9,834 nt of DNA from an uncultured Collinsella sp. (GTDB taxonomy: Bacteria; Actinomycetota; Coriobacteriia; Coriobacteriales; Coriobacteriaceae), in the NCBI GenBank assembly GCA_900544205.1, contig UQUG01000070.1, forward strand, positions 1 through 9,834. The letters are read 5' to 3'. This document shows, piece by piece, positions 1 through 6,286 of this stretch (the first letter of the stretch is position 1; each line of letters begins with the position of its first letter). A program made the translations under genes and the position numbers. The notes under the pieces are model-generated. The model did not search any database. It was not told where the DNA came from and saw only the letters and a program-made list of their open reading frames with translations.

Positions 1-1311
1 GACATCAACCTGCACTTTACCGGTGACTTCCATGCCATCGGTGCCGCCAACAACCTGCTGGCCGCTATGCTCGACAACCATATTCAGCAGGGCAACCAGC
101 TCGGTATCGACGTTAAGCGCATCACCTGGAAGCGCGTCGTCGACATGAACGACCGTCAGCTCCGTCACGTCATCGACGGCATTGGCGGCAAGGCCCAGGG
201 CGTGCCGCGCGAGGACGGCTTCGACATTACCGTCGCCTCCGAGATTATGGCAATCTTGTGCCTGTCCACGAGCATTAACGACCTCAAGGAGCGCCTGGGC
301 GAGATCGTCGTCGGCTACAGCTTTGCCGGCGAGCCCGTCCGCGCTCGCGACCTTAAGGCTCAGGGCGCCATGGCTGCTCTGCTCAAGGACGCGCTCAAAC
401 CCAACCTGGTGCAGACGCTCGAGGGCACGCCTGCGTTTGTCCACGGCGGTCCCTTCGCCAATATCGCCCACGGCTGCAACTCCATCATGGCCACCCGCAT
501 GGCCATGCGCTTTGGCGATGTTGCCATTACCGAGGCCGGCTTTGGTGCCGACCTGGGTGCTGAGAAGTTCCTCGATATCAAGTGCCGCATGACGGGCGTT
601 CGTCCCAGCGCTGTCGTGGTCGTTGCGACTGCCCGCGCGCTTAAGTACAACGGCGGTGTCGCCAAGGCCGACCTCAACGAGGAGAACCTTGAGGCCCTTA
701 AGGCCGGCATGCCCAACCTGCTGCGCCATGTCGACAACATTCAGAACGTGTACGGCCTGCCCTGTGTGGTCGCCATCAACCGCTTCCCGACGGACACCGA
801 GGCCGAGCTGGAGCTCATCGAGTCCGAGTGCCAGAAGCTTGGCGTCAACGTTAAGCTGTCCGAGGTCTGGGCCAAGGGCGGCGAGGGCGCGCTCGACCTG
901 GCCGATGAGGTCATGCGCCTGATCGAGCAGCCGAGCGAGCTCAAGTTTGCTTACGAGGACGGTGCCGATGTGGCCGACGCCCTCGAGGCCGTTGCCACCA
1001 AGGTTTACCGTGCCGACGGCGTTGACTTTACGCCGGCTGCCAAGCGCCAGCTCGCTGAGCTGCGCGAGAACGGCTTTGGCAACCTGCCGGTGTGCGTGGC
1101 CAAGACGCAGTACAGCTTTAGCGACAACGCTAAGGCCCTCGGTGCCCCCGAGGGCTTCCGCATCACCGTGCGCGAGCTCAAGGTTTCCGCCGGCGCTCAC
1201 TTCGTGGTCGCGCTGACCGGCAGCGTTCTGACCATGCCGGGCCTGCCCAAGGTTCCCGCGGCCGAGAACATCGACGTCGACAACGACGGCAACATCACCG
1301 GCCTGTTCTAA
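1..1311 (+). CDS. fhs: Formate--tetrahydrofolate ligase, 5' end outside window
   Basis: This cytoplasmic enzyme makes 10-formyl-tetrahydrofolate from formate, ATP and tetrahydrofolate, feeding one-carbon metabolism (purines, formyl-Met, and the Wood-Ljungdahl methyl branch where that exists). The reading frame is open from base 1, beginning DINLHFTGDFHAIGAANN, a typical internal stretch of this family, so the 436 residues seen are the C-terminal part of a protein normally near 555-560 residues. About 120 residues, including the ATP-binding P-loop, lie upstream of the window. Near bases 604-657 the sequence VATARALKYNGG matches the family's second signature, with Ala in place of the usual Ile/Val. 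FANIAHG near 448-470 is another conserved block. Codon use is strongly biased to C-ending codons, as in highly expressed genes. The internal ATG at 67 is not the start. The gene is closed by the terminator at 1337-1372. Confidence 0.97.
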   Translation, partial: DINLHFTGDFHAIGAANNLLAAMLDNHIQQGNQLGIDVKRITWKRVVDMNDRQLRHVIDGIGGKAQGVPREDGFDITVASEIMAILCLSTSINDLKERLGEIVVGYSFAGEPVRARDLKAQGAMAALLKDALKPNLVQTLEGTPAFVHGGPFANIAHGCNSIMATRMAMRFGDVAITEAGFGADLGAEKFLDIKCRMTGVRPSAVVVVATARALKYNGGVAKADLNEENLEALKAGMPNLLRHVDNIQNVYGLPCVVAINRFPTDTEAELELIESECQKLGVNVKLSEVWAKGGEGALDLADEVMRLIEQPSELKFAYEDGADVADALEAVATKVYRADGVDFTPAAKRQLAELRENGFGNLPVCVAKTQYSFSDNAKALGAPEGFRITVRELKVSAGAHFVVALTGSVLTMPGLPKVPAAENIDVDNDGNITGLF

Positions 1312-1336
1312 GCCCGCTATTCATAGCCGCTTGCCC

Positions 1337-1372
1337 GCCCCGCCGCGCCACCAAGGCCCGGCGGGGCTTTTT
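1337..1372 (+). terminator. Intrinsic terminator of fhs
   Basis: GCCCCGCCG at 1337-1345 pairs perfectly with CGGCGGGGC at 1359-1367, giving a 9-bp stem with a 13-base loop, followed directly by five T. It lies 26 bases after the fhs stop codon. Confidence 0.9.
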
Positions 1373-1438
1373 ATCCCGAGGACCGCGCATGTCTTGTAGA
1401 TACCGGCGGGCACTGCCCATCATAGGCTTTTGCGCGGG

Positions 1439-1444
1439 TAGAAT
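1439..1444 (+). promoter_or_regulatory. Possible -10 box for the membrane protein gene
   Basis: TAGAAT fits a sigma-70/SigA -10 element at five of six bases and sits 45 bases before the ATG at 1490, in the only gap after the fhs terminator. No convincing -35 box lies at the usual 16-18 base distance; the nearest TG-containing hexamer is about 20 bases away. This is a weak call. Confidence 0.35.
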
Positions 1445-1489
1445 GCATGGATAACTCGATGCTTGCAGGCGACGGAAAGGAAACGTTGC

Positions 1490-2500
1490 ATGGACCAGGA
1501 TAAGACGACCGTAATGGGTGGCTACGGCTCCGCGCAGGCGGGTAATAGCGCCGATGCGACCCGCGTTGTGGCAAATCCCGGCTACGTCGCGCCCGACGCG
1601 ACCCAGGCCACGGCCGAGCCCACGCGAGTTATGGGTTATGGCAACGCGGCGCCGGACCCTTACGCTGTCCCTTCGCAAAGCCCCTACGGCAACGTGGCAC
1701 CAGACCCGTTTGATTACGCGCCGCAGGACCCCTATGCCAGTTCCGCGCCGGACCCTTACAGCGATTTGTCGCAAAATTCCATTCCGCAGCCTCAGCAGAC
1801 GACGTATATGCCGCGTACGGCACAGGCCCAGCCTCGTTATGACTCGCGCGATTCGCGTGCGCGCCAGCCCTATCGCGAGTATCCCAAATCGATTCCGCAG
1901 TATGGCGAGGACGAGGGGGAGAAGCCCTCGCGTTCGTCGAGCGTTATTAAGAAGATTCTCATCGTACTGGCGATCTTCTTTGCCTTATCGGTTGTGTTTG
2001 CCATCGTGTCGGGCATGCTCAATAAACGAGGCGCTTCAACCGATACGACGGCAGAGCAGACCGAGGCTACCCAGTCCGGCGCTGTGGACCTGAGTGATAT
2101 CCCGGGACAGTACTGGTCTAACGCCAAGAAGCTCCTCAAGTCGCGCGGGGCCGACCTTTCGAACGCCGTGATTCTGACCGAGGATGGCTCGACGCCCGTT
2201 GTCGATGCCAATTGGGTCGTAACGTCTGCCTACTATAACGACAACGGTAACCTGGAGGTTCAGCTTACGCGCAAGGACAGTTCGTCGGGCAATGTGTCCG
2301 GCGATCAGAGCGGTACGGACAGTTCGAGCTCTAATACGCTGGAAGACCTGAGCAACAAGGCCCAGGAGCTGGGAGACAAGGCCCAAGAGCTGGGCGATAC
2401 GGCCCAAAACCTCGGCGACACCGCGCAGAACCTGGGCGACATGGCGACGGATGCCTGGAACGCGCTGCAAAACGGCATTTCGGGCGCACAGGGGAACTAG
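1490..2500 (+). CDS. Single-pass membrane protein with disordered N-terminus, PASTA-like outer segment and C-terminal heptad repeat
   Basis: Function unknown; I do not recognise a named family. ATG 1490 is chosen over the in-frame TTG at 1463 because GGAAAGGA at 1474-1481 sits 8 bases before it, giving 336 residues. Residues 1-150 are low-complexity and rich in Pro, Gln, Tyr and Asp, with four APDPY-like repeats (about 54-92) and three copies of a (D/E)xT(T/R)V(M/V) motif at Thr6, Thr24 and Thr45. A basic KK precedes one membrane helix at about 156-177. Outside, residues 200-262 (DIPGQYWSNAKKLLKSRGA ... NWVVTS) resemble a PASTA domain, which in Ser/Thr kinases and penicillin-binding proteins binds cell-wall fragments. 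After a Ser-rich linker, four exact heptads (KAQELGD, KAQELGD, TAQNLGD, TAQNLGD; 290-317) should form an amphipathic helix. There is no signal peptide, so the N-terminus is probably cytoplasmic. It stands alone between two terminators. A cell-envelope or signalling role is inference. Confidence 0.85.
   Translation: MDQDKTTVMGGYGSAQAGNSADATRVVANPGYVAPDATQATAEPTRVMGYGNAAPDPYAVPSQSPYGNVAPDPFDYAPQDPYASSAPDPYSDLSQNSIPQPQQTTYMPRTAQAQPRYDSRDSRARQPYREYPKSIPQYGEDEGEKPSRSSSVIKKILIVLAIFFALSVVFAIVSGMLNKRGASTDTTAEQTEATQSGAVDLSDIPGQYWSNAKKLLKSRGADLSNAVILTEDGSTPVVDANWVVTSAYYNDNGNLEVQLTRKDSSSGNVSGDQSGTDSSSSNTLEDLSNKAQELGDKAQELGDTAQNLGDTAQNLGDMATDAWNALQNGISGAQGN
2357..2440 (+). repeat. Four tandem 21-bp coding repeats
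   Basis: Four consecutive 21-base units begin aaggcccaggagctgg, aaggcccaagagctgg, acggcccaaaacctcg and accgcgcagaacctgg. They encode the four heptads KAQELGD, KAQELGD, TAQNLGD, TAQNLGD. Copies 1 and 2 differ mainly at third positions, so they are a tandem duplication kept under protein-level selection. Unit number may vary between strains. Confidence 0.85.
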
Positions 2501-2534
2501 CGGCTGAGCTGCTAGAGCCTTAGCGGTGCAAACA

Positions 2535-2602
2535 AAAACGGGACGCAGTGTCGCGTGACCGGGCGCATGTGCGCGCTGGTCGGCGGTCCTGCGTCCCGTT
2601 TT
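2535..2602. terminator. Bidirectional terminator between convergent genes
   Basis: AAAACGGGACGCAG at 2535-2548 is perfectly complementary to CTGCGTCCCGTTTT at 2589-2602, so each strand ends the stem in a T run. The 40-base interior can fold again: GACC near 2557 pairs with GGTC near 2578, and GCGC pairs with GCGC inside that. It lies 34 bases after the stop at 2500 and just past the stop of the minus-strand transporter at 2611, so it can end both transcripts. Confidence 0.88.
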
Positions 2603-2610
2603 GCCGTCGA

Positions 2611-3792
2611 TTACAGTTGCTCGGCCGGGCGCTCGGGCGAGCTAAAACCCGAGTCAAACGTGACGACGCACGAGGCGTCGGGCCGGCGCTCGTGCACGAT
2701 GCGCGTGACGAGTTCCAGCAGCTCCTCGTCGGATATGTCAAAACCGTCGGGGCGCACCAGGTCAAACGAGACGAAGCCGTCGTGCTCGTGCAGGTCGTGG
2801 ATGGAAAGTGCGGGGTCGATCTGCATGATGCCGCGCTTGACCCAGCCGCGCAGGTCGTCGCCGGTTGTCGCGATGGGGTCGCAGTGCAGCGTAATATCGA
2901 TGCCCATTTGATGCTTGATATCGTGCTCGATGGTGTCCAGAATCTCGTGGTGCTCAAACGCATCGCTCTCGCCGGGCATCTCCACGTGTGCGCTGGCAAA
3001 CTGGCGACCGGGGCCGTAGTCGTGCACCATGAGGTCGTGGGTGCCTAGCACTTGCGGATAGGACATGATTTTGTCGCGAATCTCCTGCACCAGCTTGGGG
3101 TCGGGCGCCTGTCCCAGCAGCGGGCTGATGGCATCGCGCACCAGGCCCATGCCACTGACGCAGATAAAAATGCCCACGCCCAGGCCGGCCCAGCCGTCGA
3201 GGTCGAAGCCGGTTGTCTGTGAGATGAGCGCCGCCGCCAAGACCGAGCCCGAGGTGATGACATCGTTTTTGGAATCCTGCGCCGTGGCGATGAGCGTCTC
3301 GGAATCAATACGGTCGCCCAGCGCGCGGTTGAACGCGGCCATCCAGAACTTGACGAGCATGGACGCGACCAGCGCCGCAACGGAAATGAACGTGTAGGCG
3401 GTGGGAGAGGGCTTGATGATTTTGGTGATGGATTCGAGCACCAGGTTGATGCCGACGGCGCAAACGAGGACGGCGACAAACAGGCCGGCGAGGTATTCGT
3501 AGCGACCATGGCCATAAGGGTGACCTTCATCGGCCGGGCGACTGGCAAGCCGGAACCCGAGCAGGCTCACGATGTTGCTCGAGGCATCGGAGAGGTTGTT
3601 GAAGGCGTCGGCGACAAGCGACACGGAACCGGCGAGCAAGCCCGCGATGCCCTTGGCCAGGCACAGGGTGATGTTGAGGCCGATGCAGATGAGGCTTGCG
3701 GCAAAACCAGCATTGGTGCGGCAGGAGGTATCGACCGGCTCGCTTTCGCTGCCGGGAACAAGCGTATGTACCAGCTGATTTACAAATAGCAT
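2611..3792 (-). CDS. Cation diffusion facilitator (CDF) transporter, manganese-exporter type signature
   Basis: An inner-membrane metal/proton antiporter of the CDF family, expected to export divalent metal. At 393 residues it fits the longer MntE-like members. ATG 3792-3790 is preferred because GTGAGGAAG (3807-3799) lies 6 bases upstream; ATG 3813 lacks a ribosome site and an even longer reading would run across the promoter region. TM2 carries ADAFNNLSD: aligned to E. coli FieF, Asn65 and Asp69 take the places of Asp45 and Asp49. TM5 carries D173-SKN-D177, with Asp where zinc transporters have His. This Asn-Asp/Asp-Asp site is what is described for manganese CDFs such as pneumococcal MntE. 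HPYGHGRYEYLA (91-102) is a family hallmark. Six membrane helices occupy roughly 28-225, followed by a cytoplasmic metal-binding domain (about 230-305) and a second acidic, His-containing extension (306-393). Metal choice is inferred from residues only. Confidence 0.93.
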   Translation of the reverse strand: MLFVNQLVHTLVPGSESEPVDTSCRTNAGFAASLICIGLNITLCLAKGIAGLLAGSVSLVADAFNNLSDASSNIVSLLGFRLASRPADEGHPYGHGRYEYLAGLFVAVLVCAVGINLVLESITKIIKPSPTAYTFISVAALVASMLVKFWMAAFNRALGDRIDSETLIATAQDSKNDVITSGSVLAAALISQTTGFDLDGWAGLGVGIFICVSGMGLVRDAISPLLGQAPDPKLVQEIRDKIMSYPQVLGTHDLMVHDYGPGRQFASAHVEMPGESDAFEHHEILDTIEHDIKHQMGIDITLHCDPIATTGDDLRGWVKRGIMQIDPALSIHDLHEHDGFVSFDLVRPDGFDISDEELLELVTRIVHERRPDASCVVTFDSGFSSPERPAEQL

Positions 3793-3825
3793 AACGGTCT
3801 TCCTCACAATCATGGTTAAGGGGAT

Positions 3826-3831
3826 AGTGTA
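3826..3831 (-). promoter_or_regulatory. Possible -10 box for the CDF gene
   Basis: On the minus strand TACACT (3831-3826) would start transcription near 3819, leaving a short leader that contains the GTGAGGAAG ribosome site for the ATG at 3792. TTGGCA upstream is about 20 bases away, too far for a standard -35, so the promoter is tentative. No manganese riboswitch fold was recognised in this short leader. Confidence 0.3.
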
Positions 3832-3998
3832 GCTCGAGCGGTCGCATTGCGTGCCAATGTTCAGAAAATGCAGTAATGGTCTACCTGCGCTAACGAGTGA
3901 CGTGGGGCGGGCTGCCGGCGGATTTTCGCTGCCGCCCCTAAACGTTTGTCCTAGCGTCCAATTTTGGGCCACATGGGTATGGGCATGCGTCTGTTTGC

Positions 3999-4017
3999 TC
4001 GACATACTTAATGTCGA
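3999..4017. promoter_or_regulatory. Perfect inverted repeat upstream of the zinc-ribbon gene (operator candidate)
   Basis: TCGACAT (3999-4005) and ATGTCGA (4011-4017) form a perfect 7-base inverted repeat around ACTTA, 28 bases before the ATG at 4046. The spacing suits a dimeric regulator. The arms recall actinobacterial LexA boxes (TCGAAC...GTTCGA) but the bases and centre-to-centre spacing differ, so no regulator is assigned. Confidence 0.4.
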
Positions 4018-4045
4018 CAGTCCCTGTGCAAAGGAGGACGTTTCC

Positions 4046-5383
4046 ATGGACGAGATGTTTGCCATTAAATGCCAAAACTGCGGCGGTCCTATGTACTCGC
4101 ACCAGGCAAAGCGCAGCTTTGAGTGTGCCTATTGCGGAACAGTCATTCCGTGGGAGGCCGATGCGGGGGAGCCCAAGAGCGCCCTGGGCATTCGCCATAC
4201 GCCGCTGACGGTGGTGGACGGGCTGCTCAAGCTCACGCATGTCTCGCAGCTCGAGCGCCCGGAGGACCCGGACTGGTATTTCTTCAATTCGCACTGGCGC
4301 AATCAGTCGGTTCTTGAGCATCTGCTGTGGGAGGACCGCGGTACCGCGCAGGAGTTCCAAGAGGCCACACACGTGAGCATTCCCTGCCCCTTCTGCGGCG
4401 CGTCCTTTGAGGGCGAGTCCACCCAGCGTGTATTTGAATGCCCGTCGTGCGGCAACAAGATTGGTGTGGCCGACTTGCTCAAACCCGGCACGTTTAGCAA
4501 GCGCCTGACCATGGGCGTGGGTGCCGAGTATGTGCCAGAGCAGGGCATTCCGTGTGAGATTTCCCCACAGCAGGCGCGTGCCAACGCGCTGCAACTGGTG
4601 CGCCAGTATCCGGACGCGTTTGCCGGACACGATGTAGAAGATGCGATTCAAAACGACATGATGCTCTTCTATTTCCCCGTGGCGCTGGCGGACCTGCGTA
4701 TGATGGCGTCCTTCCCGGGCAAGGGCCTGAGCAAAGAGACCCTGGTGTACTACGAGGTGCTCGATTGGGCATACCCCAGGGCCAACTACCTGGACGTTCG
4801 CCTTATGGGCATTTTGGAGCCGTGGGACTTTGCCAAGGTGGGGCCGTTCGATCCTGCCATGCAGGAAGGCGACTTCCGCGTCGTCTCCGTCGATGCGTCC
4901 ACCAAGGACCAGGTGGTCATTGACAAGCTGGCGCTCGACGTTGCGGGCAACGATGCCGAGGCGACCCTGGGGCTCAATAAAAAGAGCATCCGCACGTGGG
5001 CGCGCAAGGCTCGCAAGCATAAGGACGGTCTGGTGATGGTGCCGGTCTACTTTGTCGATCGCCCGGCGTCGGATGATCGTGATGGCGAGCAGGTGCGAAT
5101 TGCCGTGAACGGTCAGACGGGCCGCGCAGCCGCGGTGGTGTTTAGCGACAAGCGCGAGACGCATGTCGTGGCGCCGCTCAATCCAAGTGTGATGCTGTCG
5201 AGTGAAAGCACCGTGCACGCCACGCCCATCGAGGTCAAATACGTCAAATCGCCGTTCCTATACCAGATCGTCCGCCGCGGAGGCGGCGAGCAACCGCGCC
5301 AGGTGGCAGCCGCAGTCGAGGGCTCCTACCGAGAGGAAAAGCCCAAGCGCAAAGGATTGTTCGCTGCGATCTTTGGAAAGTAG
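4046..5383 (+). CDS. Double zinc-ribbon protein of unknown function
   Basis: A 445-residue soluble protein with no signal peptide or membrane helix. ATG 4046 is chosen because AAGGAGG at 4031-4037 lies 8 bases upstream; the frame is open back to 3851 but that stretch has no ribosome site and crosses the inverted repeat at 3999-4017. Two four-cysteine zinc ribbons are clear: C9-x2-C12 with C27-x2-C30, and C114-x2-C117 with C132-x2-C135, 105 residues apart and similar in spacing, as if duplicated. Residues 140-330 have no motif I recognise. Residues 331-362 (MVPVYFVD ... VNGQTGRAA) match a block shared by many bacterial proteins annotated only as TFIIB-type zinc-ribbon proteins. The C-terminus ends in a basic patch (EEKPKRKGLFAAIFGK) that could touch nucleic acid or membrane. 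It is a single-gene unit, divergent from the transporter. I do not assign a function. Confidence 0.9.
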   Translation: MDEMFAIKCQNCGGPMYSHQAKRSFECAYCGTVIPWEADAGEPKSALGIRHTPLTVVDGLLKLTHVSQLERPEDPDWYFFNSHWRNQSVLEHLLWEDRGTAQEFQEATHVSIPCPFCGASFEGESTQRVFECPSCGNKIGVADLLKPGTFSKRLTMGVGAEYVPEQGIPCEISPQQARANALQLVRQYPDAFAGHDVEDAIQNDMMLFYFPVALADLRMMASFPGKGLSKETLVYYEVLDWAYPRANYLDVRLMGILEPWDFAKVGPFDPAMQEGDFRVVSVDASTKDQVVIDKLALDVAGNDAEATLGLNKKSIRTWARKARKHKDGLVMVPVYFVDRPASDDRDGEQVRIAVNGQTGRAAAVVFSDKRETHVVAPLNPSVMLSSESTVHATPIEVKYVKSPFLYQIVRRGGGEQPRQVAAAVEGSYREEKPKRKGLFAAIFGK

Positions 5384-5426
5384 GGGAGCGGTGCCGGTTG
5401 GCACTGCGACGCGAAAGCCGAGGTTA

Positions 5427-5465
5427 CGGGGGCAGCTCGCGGGAGTGCGAACTGCCCCCGTTTTT
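5427..5465 (+). terminator. Strong intrinsic terminator of the zinc-ribbon gene
   Basis: CGGGGGCAG pairs with CTGCCCCCG and, after one C/A mismatch, TCGC pairs with GCGA, giving a 14-position stem (5427-5440 with 5447-5460), a 6-base loop and then TTTTT (5461-5465). Confidence 0.92.
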
Positions 5466-5475
5466 GCGCTGCGTG

Positions 5476-5492
5476 GAAGTGCCGGGCACTTC
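5476..5492. repeat. 17-base near-perfect palindrome
   Basis: GAAGTGCC (5476-5483) and GGCACTTC (5485-5492) are perfect inverted arms around a single G. It stands directly after the zinc-ribbon terminator, at the edge of the accessory segment, with no T run, so it is not a terminator. It could be a protein-binding site or an element end. Confidence 0.4.
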
Positions 5493-5606
5493 ATTAAATG
5501 CCCTCGCTCGGAGCGTTAGCGTTGAGCAATATTATGCTTGTCGAGGTCTTCTAAAATTGTCTGCCCACGGTGGCGGCATCAAAATAAGAGGGACTCTGAA
5601 GCTGCT

Positions 5607-5789
5607 CTAGTAGACCGCTCCGGGCTCGGGCTTAATCTTGGATGGCTTACCGGTCTTCAAACACTTCTCTATTTCGGCGATAGGGTCGCTCATGCAGTAG
5701 GCGTAGCACCTCTCATGGAAGGTCTGCTCATACTCACGCATAAGGCGGTCCAGCTTCGCGCTGTCCTCCTTGCTGAGGTAGATGTACAT
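5607..5789 (-). CDS. Small hypothetical protein, 60 residues
   Basis: Family not recognised. The frame begins MYIYLSKEDSAKLDRLM and ends KPSKIKPEPGAVY. AAAAGGAG (5802-5795) sits 5 bases before the ATG, an almost ideal ribosome site, and the stop of the upstream 88-codon frame (5793-5791) lies within 1 base of the ATG, so translation is likely coupled. The protein is charged and probably helical at 5-25, with two Cys near 28-32 and one at 43 and no membrane segment or signal peptide. It resembles small accessory or phage-borne proteins in character only. A weak hairpin AGAG-TCC-CTCT followed by TATTTT just past the stop could end the transcript. Confidence 0.6.
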   Translation of the reverse strand: MYIYLSKEDSAKLDRLMREYEQTFHERCYAYCMSDPIAEIEKCLKTGKPSKIKPEPGAVY

Positions 5790-5790
5790 C

Positions 5791-6057
5791 TCAGCTCCTT
5801 TTCAGCTGGTTCAGCATATCATCGTTTTGGGAGTATGCGGCAGACGATAGCGCGGTGGTCGTTCCTAGCCATTGACGCTCCTGACGCCGTGCTCGATTTC
5901 CCAGTCGATACTGCGCTTCCATGCCTCTTCCCACGTTTTCGGCGGGTTTTTCTCGCTCTTCCTCGAGCAGAGCCTCGAGAGCCTCATCGGGAACGTTGGA
6001 GAGCCTATCAGGTCGGTCGTCGACCCCAAAGGAGTCATAGTCTACAGCTTTTCCCAT
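5791..6057 (-). pseudogene. Small hypothetical gene, probably frameshifted
   Basis: Read as it stands, ATG 6057 gives 88 residues. The first 37 (MGKAVDYDSFGVDDRPDR ... LEEEREK) look like real acidic protein. After the run of five A (minus strand, 5951-5947) the frame becomes basic and odd. Dropping one A switches to WEEAWKRSIDWEIEHGV and stops at TAG 5867-5865, giving a 63-residue protein with three Trp and a much more natural composition. I therefore think the ancestral gene was 63 residues and that one extra A broke it, though an assembly error in the homopolymer is possible. AAAGGAG (6076-6070) lies 12 bases before the ATG, rather far. Function unknown. Confidence 0.45.
5819..5872 (-). pseudogene. 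17-codon remnant overlapping the restored stop
   Basis: The frame MARNDHRAIVCRILPKR starts at 5872, overlapping the TAG of the restored 63-residue frame in an ATGGCTAG arrangement typical of operons. The opening resembles the first residues of phage YjcQ-like proteins (MARNDYxVIVxxIL-type), which are much longer. I read it as the truncated start of such a gene; with 17 codons chance cannot be excluded. Confidence 0.2.
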
Positions 6058-6124
6058 TTGATGCCGCGGCTCCTTTATAAGACCTCATCGTTTCGATTAT
6101 CGCGTCGTAATCGCTCGGTCCCAT
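6035..6124 (-). CDS. Possible 29-residue frame upstream in the minus-strand cluster
   Basis: The frame starts MGPSDYDAIIETMRSYKGA and runs over the start of the 88-codon frame by 23 bases. Composition looks protein-like up to about residue 22, but there is no ribosome site before the ATG and the frame is open back to a TAA about 100 bases upstream. It may be the remaining C-terminus of a decayed gene. Low support. Confidence 0.2.
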   Translation of the reverse strand: MGPSDYDAIIETMRSYKGAAASNGKSCRL

Positions 6125-6219
6125 TTTACGCGTCTGATTTATTGATTTGTGTTTGGGGCAGTGTCGGTCTAGTTGGTAATCAGGGGCTCGGTATTATTCG
6201 GCCGCCGTCTCCCTCACCC

Positions 6220-6262
6220 TTTCGATGCGTTAGTAGCGTTCTGTATAATGACATTTATTGTC
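6220..6262 (+). promoter_or_regulatory. Promoter of the toxin operon, with inverted repeat at the start site
   Basis: A perfect TATAAT (6244-6249) lies 37 bases before the ATG at 6287. The -35 is weak (TTTCGA at 6220-6225, 18-base spacer). GACA (6250-6253) and TGTC (6259-6262) form a small inverted repeat around TTTAT right where transcription should begin, a possible operator. The consensus -10 suggests SigA-type expression rather than a specialised factor. Confidence 0.55.
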
Positions 6263-6286
6263 GAAACGGGTGCTAGGAGCGCTTGA

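Noticed and set aside
3999..4017. Reading the inverted repeat as a LexA (SOS) box
   Set aside because: Base content and spacing depart from the actinobacterial LexA consensus, so only a generic operator is proposed.
3851..4045. Longer N-terminus for the zinc-ribbon protein
   Set aside because: There is no ribosome site at 3851, the stretch is unlike the rest of the protein, and it contains the inverted repeat and ribosome site used by ATG 4046.
3793..4065. Longer N-terminus for the CDF transporter
   Set aside because: The extra 91 residues have no CDF similarity, run through the divergent promoter region and into the start of the zinc-ribbon gene, and a good ribosome site marks ATG 3792.
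3938..5218. Long minus-strand open frame (426 codons) opposite the zinc-ribbon gene
   Set aside because: It mirrors a gene with clear zinc ribbons and a strong ribosome site. Long antisense frames are expected in GC-rich DNA, and its His/Arg-rich product looks like no protein family.
5538..6276. Overlapping plus-strand frames across the small-gene cluster
   Set aside because: They lack ribosome sites and their products look random, while the minus strand has good ribosome sites and operon-style overlaps.
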